Shown here piece after piece: positions 1 through 6,361 of a stretch of 16,650 nucleotides of DNA (the stretch's first letter is position 1; each line of letters starts with the position of its first letter). Location of the stretch: NCBI GenBank assembly GCA_045595725.1, contig JAZOAY010000057.1, positions 1-16,650 of the forward strand, read 5' to 3'. The position numbers and the translations under genes were made by a program. The notes under the pieces are model-generated. The model made no database searches. It was not told the origin of the DNA and was given only the letters and a program-made list of their open reading frames with translations. Source of the DNA: SIG575 sp045595725. GTDB lineage: Bacteria > Bacillota > Clostridia > Oscillospirales > Acutalibacteraceae.

Positions 1-74
1 TCCTATTGGTCTTCTTTCTTACGAAGGAACAGATTACGTCATCAACAACGGCGAAATCGGTACTCTTACACAGC
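1..74. other. Artefactual duplicate of 159-232 (library insert copy)
   Basis: These 74 bases are identical to 159-232, at an offset of exactly 158 bp. The copy ends where the adapter block (75-158) begins, and the second copy begins on the base after that block. This is what results from reading around a circularised library molecule made of a 74-bp insert plus an 84-nt adapter. The reading frame of this copy differs from the downstream copy (158 is not a multiple of 3), so it cannot be a functional internal repeat of the aminotransferase. It should be removed from the assembly. Confidence 0.9.
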
Positions 75-158
75 AAGTCGGAGGCCAAGCGGTCTTAGGA
101 AGACAAATTATTGTGCCAACTCCTTGGCTCACAGAACGACATGGCTACGATCCGACTT
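75..158. other. Sequencing adapter with 10-nt barcode (MGI/BGI DNBSEQ)
   Basis: Positions 75-106 (32 nt, beginning AAGTCGGAGGCCAAGC) match my memory of the DNBSEQ forward adapter. Positions 117-158 (42 nt, ending ACGATCCGACTT) match the reverse complement of the DNBSEQ reverse adapter. The 10 nt between them (107-116, ATTATTGTGC) are the size of an MGI sample barcode. The AGTCGGA/TCCGACT ends are complementary, which gives a false tRNA-like look. This is synthetic sequence, not biology, and the window start is therefore probably a contig end. Confidence 0.93.
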
Positions 159-159
159 T

Positions 160-306
160 CCTATTGGTCTTCTTTCTTACGAAGGAACAGATTACGTCAT
201 CAACAACGGCGAAATCGGTACTCTTACACAGCACCTCTATGATGAACTTACAGGAATTCAGTGGGGCGAAAAAGAAGACAAGTTTAACTGGACTCTTAAA
301 GTTTGA
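160..306 (+). CDS. ilvE: Branched-chain amino acid aminotransferase, C-terminal fragment
   Basis: This is the last 48 codons of a gene whose 5' part is missing because the contig begins here. The peptide has the typical C-terminus of a fold-type IV PLP-dependent branched-chain aminotransferase of the ~340-residue clostridial/Bacteroides type: a VINNGEIG segment, then LTQHLYDELTGIQWG, then a short acidic tail ending in W-T-L-K-V. IlvE transfers amino groups between glutamate and the keto acids of leucine, isoleucine and valine in the cytoplasm. An intrinsic terminator follows 46 nt after the stop. The true reading frame starts at or before 160; anything translated further left runs into adapter sequence. 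Identity rests on recall of family C-termini and is fairly secure despite the short length. Confidence 0.82.
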   Translation, partial: PIGLLSYEGTDYVINNGEIGTLTQHLYDELTGIQWGEKEDKFNWTLKV

Positions 307-333
307 TTTTTAACGAAAAAATCCCCTCAGTCA
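302..333. repeat. Intergenic repeat, part 1 (copy A)
   Basis: The stretch TTTGATTTTTAACGAAAAAA followed by TCCCCTCAGTCA nearly matches 13563-13592. The differences are two homopolymer length changes and one C/G swap. Both copies lie at the 3' end of a plus-strand gene; here the ilvE stop codon is inside the repeat. Confidence 0.6.
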
Positions 334-351
334 CTTTTATAAAAACGATCA

Positions 352-385
352 CTCCCCTTGTATTTTCACAAGGGGAGCATTTTGT
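352..385 (+). terminator. Intrinsic terminator after ilvE
   Basis: A perfect 10-bp stem CTCCCCTTGT / ACAAGGGGAG (352-361 with 368-377) encloses a 6-nt loop and is followed by a modest T-rich run (CATTTTGTTG). It lies 46 nt downstream of the aminotransferase stop, on the same strand. Confidence 0.75.
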
Positions 386-415
386 TGCCATCAGTTACAT
401 AGTAATATAATCACC

Positions 416-439
416 GTCGCAGACCCGAAATTTTGCACT
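416..439 (-). repeat. Intergenic repeat, part 2 (copy A, inverted)
   Basis: The 24 nt starting GTCGCAGACCCGA match the reverse complement of 13605-13628 at 22 of 24 positions. The orientation relative to repeat part 1 is opposite in the two copies, so the two parts look like separable modules. Confidence 0.6.
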
Positions 440-456
440 TTGCGTTTTGCATTTAA

Positions 457-508
457 AACTCCCTGTTCAGATCCTTCGCTTACGCTCAAAGATGATGAAC
501 AGGGAGTT
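457..508 (-). terminator. Long-loop hairpin terminator after the serine hydrolase
   Basis: A perfect 13-bp stem AACTCCCTGTTCA (457-469) / TGAACAGGGAGTT (496-508) flanks a 26-nt loop. It starts 3 nt beyond the stop of the minus-strand serine hydrolase. On the minus strand the stem is followed by TTTTAAAT, and on the plus strand by ATTTTATTTCTT, so it may act in both directions. The loop contains CCTTCGCTTACGCTC, resembling a repeat common between Clostridia genes, so this may be a repeat reused as a terminator. Confidence 0.65.
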
Positions 509-511
509 ATT

Positions 512-2101
512 TTATTTCTTCTGTTTACCGCTGAGATGTGTACCTACGAAAATAAGATTTCCTGCAAAGTTGGAAATTTTTGCCACAGTATCAAGGATAA
601 AGTTTGTTTTCATTCCCTCGAAACGATATTTATTATCGAGTGTTTCATAAAGGTTCGGGCTGAGGGTGTTTTTTATTTTAATTTTTTTACCGTCAAACTC
701 AATAACCCATGTTCTCACCTCGGGAATTTCCATTGTATAGAACTGAATCTGAAGTTTTCCGTCCTCTCTCCATGCACCGTAAGCAAGAACATGAACATGC
801 ATGTCTCCGAAATGAACGTTGCTTATTCTTCTCTTACCGTCAAAGTTAATACAGATAACATTTTTACCTGCATTTTTCTCATCCCATGTCATCTCAGCAT
901 ATTCTTCAGCAAATCTGAATTTTATGTTGTTTATGCAACCGGGTTTTGATGCGAGCATGTAAGTTGAAGAAAGAGGAAGCATTGTTGCTGCTGCCACTTT
1001 TTTTATTTTATAAATCTTGTCATTAAGACCTTTTTCTGTTGCATAGTTACGTGGCGACACAGGAAGAATATCGTAAGAGAAAGTATTGAGACCGGCTCTG
1101 AACTCCTCTGTAATATCCTCAGAAATCACCTGTAAATCATCTTTGAAAGCCTTTGGGAAATATTTATCCACAAGGTCAAAAAGCTTTTTATGGTTAATAT
1201 CACTGCAATTAATTACCACACACGCTTCTTCTCTCGGATAGAAAAATGCAAACTGTGAATAAAGTCCTTCAAAACGATAATAACCGTCACTTCTTCCGCA
1301 CCAAGTGTTGTAACCAAAACCAAGTTCTTTTGCATCAAGCCCGTAAAGACCGCGGATATATGGAGTTGTCATAGCCTCAACCCAACCATCGGGAATCACC
1401 TGAACACCGTTCCATACACCATTCTGCAAAAAACATTGACCCAACTTTGCCATATCTTCAATGTTCATGAAAATTCCCCAACCGCCTGCATCAAAACCAA
1501 GCTCGTCTTTTTCCCAGAAGGGTATGTCCATTTTGAGAGGTTCAAAAAGACGTGGTTTCAGATATTCACTTATTGTAAGACCTGAAACTTTTGCAAGCAT
1601 TCTGCCGAGAACATAAGTGTTTTCGCTGATATACCTGAACTTTTCGCCGGGTTTTGCATAAGAACGTGATTTGACAAAATTATCAAGCCATTTACCTTTT
1701 TCCTTGTTTTCAAAAAGGCTTACTGATTTACCTGCCGTCATGGTAAGCAGATGACGAACAGTAATGCCCTTGTTCTTTGCCATAAGCTTTTCATCATATG
1801 TATCTGCAAAAAGGTCCTCTAATGTTGTATCAAGTCTCAGAAGTCCTTCATGAATTGCAAAGCCTATTGCAATTGCAGTTATTGCCTTGGAAAAAGAGAA
1901 CATGGTATGAGGCATTTCTGCAACAAAAGGATATTTAGTGCATTCTGCAACAACCTTACCCTTTCGTAAAATCATTATATTCTTAAAACGGTATCCCGTT
2001 TTCTTCAACTCATCAAAAAAATCACGCAAAACAAAGGTATCCACCCCTACTTCTTCAGGGCAATTTGCTCTCAAAAGAGTGTCTGTATAAATCGGTGACA
2101 T
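512..2101 (-). CDS. Serine hydrolase, class C beta-lactamase fold
   Basis: This 529-residue cytoplasmic-looking protein has no signal peptide. It carries the penicillin-binding/class C beta-lactamase fold in about residues 15-335. The SxxK catalytic motif is S69-F-S-K72 in HTMFSFSKAITA. The second motif is Y157-I-S159 (where YxN is usual) in KFRYISENTYVLG, and GLYSQF at 279-284 fills the third motif position. Family members hydrolyse small esters, D-amino-acid amides or peptides; the substrate here cannot be told, and true beta-lactamase activity is unlikely. Residues ~335-529 form an extra beta-rich C-terminal domain of unknown role. The ATG at 2101 is supported by AGGAGG 6-7 nt upstream. 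A near-consensus promoter just upstream suggests independent transcription, and a hairpin closes the gene. Confidence 0.85.
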   Translation of the reverse strand: MSPIYTDTLLRANCPEEVGVDTFVLRDFFDELKKTGYRFKNIMILRKGKVVAECTKYPFVAEMPHTMFSFSKAITAIAIGFAIHEGLLRLDTTLEDLFADTYDEKLMAKNKGITVRHLLTMTAGKSVSLFENKEKGKWLDNFVKSRSYAKPGEKFRYISENTYVLGRMLAKVSGLTISEYLKPRLFEPLKMDIPFWEKDELGFDAGGWGIFMNIEDMAKLGQCFLQNGVWNGVQVIPDGWVEAMTTPYIRGLYGLDAKELGFGYNTWCGRSDGYYRFEGLYSQFAFFYPREEACVVINCSDINHKKLFDLVDKYFPKAFKDDLQVISEDITEEFRAGLNTFSYDILPVSPRNYATEKGLNDKIYKIKKVAAATMLPLSSTYMLASKPGCINNIKFRFAEEYAEMTWDEKNAGKNVICINFDGKRRISNVHFGDMHVHVLAYGAWREDGKLQIQFYTMEIPEVRTWVIEFDGKKIKIKNTLSPNLYETLDNKYRFEGMKTNFILDTVAKISNFAGNLIFVGTHLSGKQKK

Positions 2102-2138
2102 ATAACCCCTCCTGTCTGCAATTGTTTCTTACAAAGCA

Positions 2139-2167
2139 ATAATATCATATTTGTCGGATTAAATCAA
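2139..2167 (-). promoter_or_regulatory. Sigma-A-type promoter for the serine hydrolase
   Basis: Read on the minus strand, TTGATT (2162-2167) and TATTAT (2139-2144) are separated by 17 nt. The -35 box overlaps the stop codon of the upstream transglutaminase gene. The start codon lies about 38 nt downstream of the -10 box, leaving room for the visible AGGAGG site. Confidence 0.55.
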
Positions 2168-3321
2168 CATAAAAAATCTGTTATTACTATTATGTTATGC
2201 TTTTCATCAACAGCGTACGTTACTTTATCCGTTGACAGATTTTCATTTGACAGTATATTTGCAGAGGAAAGAACCTCATAAATGCCATTCATTTCAAACA
2301 ACTCTTTCTCCGCTTTTTCAAGCAATACTTTATCAGACATTCTGAAAGAAAGTATATTATTCTTTTGGTTTGTCTGCCTTACTAACTCTGAAACTACAGC
2401 ATCACGTGTGGTGTTATCAAAAGATGTAAAATAAATACCATTGTTCACATAATAATTATGTTCTGTACTTGTACATCTGCCGAGAAATCTTTCTTCAATT
2501 TCATGGGTTACTGAAATTTCTTCATCAGTAATGTTAAAGTACGCGTATTTATTATCAACGGAATCTTTCACAGGGTCATCCCATGTAACGTCAACATGAT
2601 AGTATTCATTATCAAGTTCAACTATATTCCATGCATGTCCCTGAAATGTTCCGTCCTCTGAATCTGTATTACCTGTAATAATGTAATTTTCAACTTCCGC
2701 TTCATCAAGGAGATATTTCATAGCCTTTGCATATCCTTCACATGAAGCAGAGCCATTCACAAGACAACCGTAAACAGAAGAATAACTCCCTCCTGTTTTT
2801 TCCACATACTCACATTTTTCAATAATGTAATCATGAATTATCTGTTCTTTTTCAAAGGCGTCAGAAACACCATGAGTTTTTATATCAACTATTTCCTTTA
2901 TTTTATCAAGTTCCTGTAATTTCTGCCTGTATTCAGAAACTGTCATAATGTACTGAGGTACAAAATAGGATTTCCCGAAAACCGTAGTTTCCGCCTTACA
3001 TTTATCAGACAGAAAAATATATTCCGGATTTTCGTAAATAAGTGCCTCAAACACATCCGAAAGGCCTTCATCATCAAGGTATGGAATACGTATTCTATAA
3101 GGCATTTGTTCAATTTTTCTGACAATTAATTCATAGGCGATTTTTTCAGTATCTTCAAGATTTTCATAATAAAACCCGGTGAACGTTCCCTGCGGTTCTT
3201 CCGGAATGGAGTTTTTTTCCTCAATTACATCCAGACCGTCAAAAGCAGAAAGCCACAGAAGAAAAATAACCGCTACGATAACGAAAAGCGTTAATGCTCC
3301 TCCAAAAAACTTTTTAAGCAA
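2164..3321 (-). CDS. Membrane-anchored transglutaminase-like domain protein
   Basis: This 385-residue protein has one N-terminal membrane segment (about residues 7-27) and an extracellular remainder. A transglutaminase-like cysteine protease fold lies at about 155-250, with a visible Cys-His-Asp triad: C194 in SASCEGYAKA, H229 in QGHAWNIV and D244 in YYHVDVTWDDP. Bacterial members of this family mostly act as proteases or peptide-processing enzymes at the cell surface; the substrate is unknown. Residues 285-385 have no recognised domain. The start is TTG, preceded by GGGAG about 9 nt upstream, and no in-frame ATG occurs before residue 74. The gene begins 20 nt after the LCP-like gene, so trmL, the LCP-like gene and this one probably form an operon. 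Confidence 0.82.
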   Translation of the reverse strand: MLKKFFGGALTLFVIVAVIFLLWLSAFDGLDVIEEKNSIPEEPQGTFTGFYYENLEDTEKIAYELIVRKIEQMPYRIRIPYLDDEGLSDVFEALIYENPEYIFLSDKCKAETTVFGKSYFVPQYIMTVSEYRQKLQELDKIKEIVDIKTHGVSDAFEKEQIIHDYIIEKCEYVEKTGGSYSSVYGCLVNGSASCEGYAKAMKYLLDEAEVENYIITGNTDSEDGTFQGHAWNIVELDNEYYHVDVTWDDPVKDSVDNKYAYFNITDEEISVTHEIEERFLGRCTSTEHNYYVNNGIYFTSFDNTTRDAVVSELVRQTNQKNNILSFRMSDKVLLEKAEKELFEMNGIYEVLSSANILSNENLSTDKVTYAVDEKHNIIVITDFLC

Positions 3322-3341
3322 ATTATTTTCACTCCCGAAGA

Positions 3342-4223
3342 TTATCTGAAATCTGTAAGATTATCTGAAACAGTATACTTCTTTTTCACGCTGTCACTTG
3401 ACAGAACAACAATATAATCCTTGTATTCTGCAAAATCAACGACAGAAATATCACTGTCTGTCTGGCTGATTATATTTGAATAAATTATATTTCTGTTTTC
3501 AAGAGATGTTTCATTGAAATACTGTCTGAACATCTGAAGAAGAACTTCGCTTCTGAATTCATTCAGATTATCAACAGATGATGAATAAGTAAGAAGTTTC
3601 ACAACAGCATCATCGGGAATTTCATGAGTTCCCTCTTCAAAAGTTACGATATCACCGTCGCGTTTGAATGACATATTTTTTTCAAATTCAATTGAAAGGT
3701 GAGGAAAATTGGCAGTAATGCCTTCAACACTGCCTTCTTTACAACCGACAAATTTATCAAAATCAATGCCTGTGTATTCTTCAACCGATTTAACAAGTTG
3801 CAAAACACCCGCACCACGGAAACATGCACTTGCAGTTGTTTTTTTCGCATTATAACTATAGACTTTTTCGCTTACGGAAAGAGGAAGAACCTTTATCTCT
3901 TTTCTGCCCATATCAAATTTAACCGCACACATAAACGTAACATTTTTTTCGTCATCATCTGTGCAGTACATGAAAATATTTTCTTCACCGGAAACCTTTT
4001 TTATAACATATTCATTTTCTTCTCCGATTACTTCCCCTGTTCCTGAACCGATAACATTTGTCATGTCAAAATCGTAAGAAAGCATAAGGAAAAATGCGGC
4101 AATAAGCACCACTATAACACCTGTGCCCAAGAACAAAAGAATGCTTTTTTTCAGTTTATCTTTTTTATGTTCGCTGTCAGTTTTAAAAACAACGTCACCG
4201 CTGCCGTGCCAGAGCCAATTCAC
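3342..4223 (-). CDS. Degenerate LytR-CpsA-Psr (LCP)-like membrane protein
   Basis: This 293-residue protein has a cytoplasmic N-terminus, one membrane segment (about 28-49) and an extracellular domain. The layout from ~80 to ~235 recalls the LCP domain: a strand pair ending VLPLSVSEKV where functional LCP proteins have the SIPRD motif, an EYTGIDFDKFVGC segment like the conserved 'G-I-x-I-D-x-Y-V' stretch, a G-x-x-x-I-P-D-D-A-V-V-K-L-L-T-Y segment, and FRSEVLLQMFRQ near the usual R-x-x-R-Q. LCP enzymes attach teichoic acids or capsule to peptidoglycan. The missing SIPRD arginine and the weak arginine signature suggest loss of phosphotransferase activity. Start GTG at 4223 has AAGGAGG 7-8 nt upstream; a nearby ATG (4230) is out of frame. 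Family assignment is by pattern only. Confidence 0.6.
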   Translation of the reverse strand: MNWLWHGSGDVVFKTDSEHKKDKLKKSILLFLGTGVIVVLIAAFFLMLSYDFDMTNVIGSGTGEVIGEENEYVIKKVSGEENIFMYCTDDDEKNVTFMCAVKFDMGRKEIKVLPLSVSEKVYSYNAKKTTASACFRGAGVLQLVKSVEEYTGIDFDKFVGCKEGSVEGITANFPHLSIEFEKNMSFKRDGDIVTFEEGTHEIPDDAVVKLLTYSSSVDNLNEFRSEVLLQMFRQYFNETSLENRNIIYSNIISQTDSDISVVDFAEYKDYIVVLSSDSVKKKYTVSDNLTDFR

Positions 4224-4237
4224 AAAGCATCCTCCTT

Positions 4238-4738
4238 TTACCAGTCAAATTTTGTCAGTTTTCCTTCACATAGAAGTTCAGGAAATCCCCATTGTCTGAG
4301 AACTTCAAAAGCACCTACGCATACACAGTTTGAAAGGTTTAAACTACGTGCATGAGACGAATTTATCATGGGCATTCTGACGCATCTGTCACCATTTCTG
4401 AGAAGAAGTTCTTCAGGCAGACCTTTTGTTTCTTTGCCAAAAAACAGATATGTATTTTCAGGATATTTTATGTCAGAATAAATATGCTGAGCTTTTGTTG
4501 AAAAATAAAAATATTCACCGTTATTTTTAGCATAAAAGTCTTCAATATTCTTATAGTAAGTTATGTCAAGCAGATGCCAGTAATCAAGACCTGCTCTCTT
4601 TAATTTTTTATCATCAATTTTAAAACCCATAGGTTCGATTATATGAAGTCTTGCACCTGTTGCGGCACAGGTTCTTGCAATATTGCCTGTATTCTGAGGA
4701 ATTTCAGGCTCTACAAGTACAATGTTCAGAGATGGCAT
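4238..4738 (-). CDS. trmL: tRNA (cytidine(34)-2'-O)-methyltransferase TrmL
   Basis: This is a 166-residue SPOUT-family methyltransferase that 2'-O-methylates the wobble base of certain leucine tRNAs using S-adenosylmethionine, in the cytoplasm. The knot motifs are clear: N16-T-G-N-I-A-R near the N-terminus, FFGKETKGLPEE (99-110) and RMPM...RSLNLSN (121-137), with AFEVLRQW in the final helix. Length is normal for TrmL/YibK. I chose the ATG at 4738 because AAAGGATG sits at a suitable ~9 nt; an in-frame TTG at 4744 would leave only 3 nt. Its gene is first in the likely trmL-LCP-transglutaminase operon, 14 nt before the LCP-like start, and diverges from the small gene at 4873. Confidence 0.92.
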   Translation of the reverse strand: MPSLNIVLVEPEIPQNTGNIARTCAATGARLHIIEPMGFKIDDKKLKRAGLDYWHLLDITYYKNIEDFYAKNNGEYFYFSTKAQHIYSDIKYPENTYLFFGKETKGLPEELLLRNGDRCVRMPMINSSHARSLNLSNCVCVGAFEVLRQWGFPELLCEGKLTKFDW

Positions 4739-4763
4739 TTCCAATCATCCTTTCAATTCAATT

Positions 4764-4793
4764 ATTATAACATTTTTACTTATCTCTTTTCAA
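4764..4793 (-). promoter_or_regulatory. Sigma-A-type promoter for trmL operon
   Basis: On the minus strand, TTGAAA (4788-4793) and TATAAT (4764-4769) are separated by 18 nt. The TATAAT box is perfect, and the ATG of trmL is 25 nt downstream of it, leaving room for the AAAGGA ribosome site. Confidence 0.55.
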
Positions 4794-4872
4794 TATTTTC
4801 TTCACATTTTTATCAATCAAATTCAAAAACTATTTCTGTCGCAAGACAAACAAATAAAAGGAGGAGAAATTT

Positions 4873-5049
4873 TTGAAAAGAGCAAACACTAAAAACGTAA
4901 TGACGGGCGTAGGTATTGCTATGGCAATAGGCAGCGGTGCAGCACTTATCGGCAGTGCAATGATGTCAAATAACCCCACAATGACAAGCATGAAAAAAAG
5001 TGCAGAAAAAGCAATCAAAAACATCGGTTCTTATCTTGGGAATATGTAA
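4873..5049 (+). CDS. Small Gly/Ala/Met-rich protein (58 aa), unknown function
   Basis: A short open frame begins with TTG at 4873, 7-8 nt after a strong AAGGAGGAG, and ends TAA at 5047-5049 just ahead of a good terminator. The 58-residue product has a basic N-terminus (MKRANTKNV), a small-residue hydrophobic stretch (about residues 10-31, rich in Gly, Ala and Met: GVGIAMAIGSGAALIGSAMM) and a basic, helical C-terminus with regularly spaced lysines (MKKSAEKAIKNIG). It is likely a small membrane-associated or membrane-inserting peptide. I believe similar short proteins occur in other Clostridia, but I know no function. The TTG start and length under 60 residues mean automatic annotation could easily miss it. 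Confidence 0.72.
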   Translation: MKRANTKNVMTGVGIAMAIGSGAALIGSAMMSNNPTMTSMKKSAEKAIKNIGSYLGNM

Positions 5050-5052
5050 ATA

Positions 5053-5112
5053 AACGGTTCCCTTGGGCGACACATCTTTTTGAAGTGCCGCCTAAGAAAA
5101 CCGTTCTTTTAT
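5053..5112. terminator. Bidirectional intrinsic terminator between convergent genes
   Basis: AACGGTT (5053-5059) pairs with AACCGTT (5099-5105), and inside it CTTGGGCG (5062-5069) pairs with CGCCTAAG (5089-5096, one G-U). On the plus strand it is followed by CTTTTATAAT, ending the small gene. On the minus strand the tail is TTATTTAC, 3 nt beyond the stop of the sialidase-fold gene. Confidence 0.75.
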
Positions 5113-6305
5113 AATAATTCGTCTATTCTGATTTTTGCCAAGGTAACTTTGTATGTGCTGTCAAAACACGGTTGGTTATTTACATAATAGAGGATATTTC
5201 CGTCAGGTGAGAAGAAAAGAGACGGGCTGTATGAGCATCTCTCATAAGGTTCAAGATAATAGGGTAACGGATTGTCAACAGGGGCAAATGTTTTGCCGTA
5301 ATCAAAGCTGAGAAACATATCCGTTCCTGTTTTGCTTTTACCTTTTACAGGATGATGTGCAACAAGTACCAGAGTTCCCATTTCCCCTCCTGCGGAGGTC
5401 CATGCAACATAGGGAGACGAACCGAGTGTTTTTCCTCCTGCAGATATAATTTTTCCGTAATCTGCCACATCTCCCCAGTCATCAAGTGTTCTTGTTCTCT
5501 TACAATAAATAGGATTTCCTGTAATGCCCACCATTTCATACACCATGTAATATTCACCGTTACCTAATTTTACAACAGATACCATTCCCGGTCTGAGTGA
5601 AGGATCCTCACATGCTACACACTCAAATTTTTCACTCCAGTTTACAAGGTCTGTTGAGTATTTATAAACAAGCTTCTGTGAATGTTCAGGGTCAGAATCA
5701 TCGGAGTAAAAACAAAAAAGTCTGCCTGTTTCCTCCTCAAAAACAAAATACGGTTCCCATACTCCCCAACTGTTACCGCCCGCTTGGTCAACATTGCAGA
5801 ACGCATTGAAAGTTTCACCAAGGTCAGCACTTGAATAAAGTGTTATTGTACTTTTTGAAACATTCTCTCCGGAGCCGAGTATTGATGTCGCTGCAAGGAT
5901 TACAGTACCTTTTTCAAAATCTCCCATATCACAGGGAAGCTCATACAAAAAAGGCATCCATTCATTCCAGTAACCCTCGTTTAAATTGTCTTTTACAGTG
6001 CTGACATACTGCCACGTTTTACCGTCATCAAAGCTTCTGTAAACAGGATAAGTGTCTCCCCATTTTTCAAAAGTCGCAAGAAGTATTCCGTTATTTTCTT
6101 CCTTTTCCTGATGACACAATTTTATGATTGTCGGATATTCGCATACTGTACCTTTGCTTTCATCTTCAGGCACATAAATATCACTTACACTTTCAATTTC
6201 AAATTTAACAGGAAGCATATCATAACCGATATTGAGTGATGAAGAAAAAATAAAATTGAATACTGTCAGCAACACAAGAGTTATGCGGAAAAGTATTTTA
6301 TTCAT
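5109..6305 (-). CDS. Secreted sialidase-fold (BNR/Asp-box) protein, possible glycoside hydrolase
   Basis: This protein has 398 residues when started at the ATG at 6305, which has GAGAGGTG 6 nt upstream; an in-frame ATG at 6329 has no ribosome site. The N-terminus is a signal peptide (MNKILFRITLVLLTVFNFIF) with no lipobox. The rest is a likely six-bladed beta-propeller with Asp-box repeats: SFDDGKTW (~91-98), SSADLGETF (~158-166), YSTDLVNW (~216-223) and SFDYGKTF (~333-340). A RPGM-x(14)-MVYE stretch (~238-258) resembles exo-acting arabinanase/sialidase relatives such as GH93, but substrate cannot be assigned. It follows dpaB by 56 bp on the same strand, with a 12-bp inverted repeat between, so cotranscription with the sporulation genes is possible but unproven. 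Confidence 0.72.
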   Translation of the reverse strand: MNKILFRITLVLLTVFNFIFSSSLNIGYDMLPVKFEIESVSDIYVPEDESKGTVCEYPTIIKLCHQEKEENNGILLATFEKWGDTYPVYRSFDDGKTWQYVSTVKDNLNEGYWNEWMPFLYELPCDMGDFEKGTVILAATSILGSGENVSKSTITLYSSADLGETFNAFCNVDQAGGNSWGVWEPYFVFEEETGRLFCFYSDDSDPEHSQKLVYKYSTDLVNWSEKFECVACEDPSLRPGMVSVVKLGNGEYYMVYEMVGITGNPIYCKRTRTLDDWGDVADYGKIISAGGKTLGSSPYVAWTSAGGEMGTLVLVAHHPVKGKSKTGTDMFLSFDYGKTFAPVDNPLPYYLEPYERCSYSPSLFFSPDGNILYYVNNQPCFDSTYKVTLAKIRIDELL

Positions 6306-6326
6306 TGTTAGCACCTCTCTGTTTTT

Positions 6327-6361
6327 CATCAGAAATATTTTACATTTTTATATTTCTGATG
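6327..6361. repeat. 12-bp perfect inverted repeat between dpaB and the sialidase-fold gene
   Basis: CATCAGAAATAT (6327-6338) and ATATTTCTGATG (6350-6361) are exact reverse complements around an 11-nt T-rich loop. The repeat abuts the dpaB stop and ends 21 nt before the next start codon. No T-run follows on the minus strand, so it is not a standard terminator. It could be a processing hairpin, an attenuator or an operator. Confidence 0.6.

Noticed and set aside
76..158. tRNA-like element (complementary 7-nt ends, D-arm-like GGCCAAGCGGTC)
   Set aside because: There is no T-arm or proper anticodon arm, and the sequence matches sequencing adapters base for base as far as I recall.
1..233. Natural tandem duplication or a retroelement-style template/variable repeat
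   Set aside because: The copies are identical, the frame is broken, and the spacer is an adapter plus barcode.
113..313. Reading frame starting in the adapter and running through the ilvE tail
   Set aside because: It starts inside synthetic sequence and uses the wrong frame; the ilvE C-terminus is in the frame ending at 306.
440..949. 169-codon plus-strand frame
   Set aside because: It is antisense to the serine hydrolase, has no ribosome site, and has low-complexity, cysteine/phenylalanine-rich composition typical of a shadow frame.
3699..4046. 115-codon plus-strand frame opposite the LCP-like gene
   Set aside because: It is a mirror of the minus-strand gene, has no ribosome site and no recognisable motif.
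6306..6329. Upstream ATG (6329) as start of the sialidase-fold gene
   Set aside because: There is no ribosome site, and it would put eight charged residues before a clear signal peptide; ATG 6305 has GAGAGGTG.
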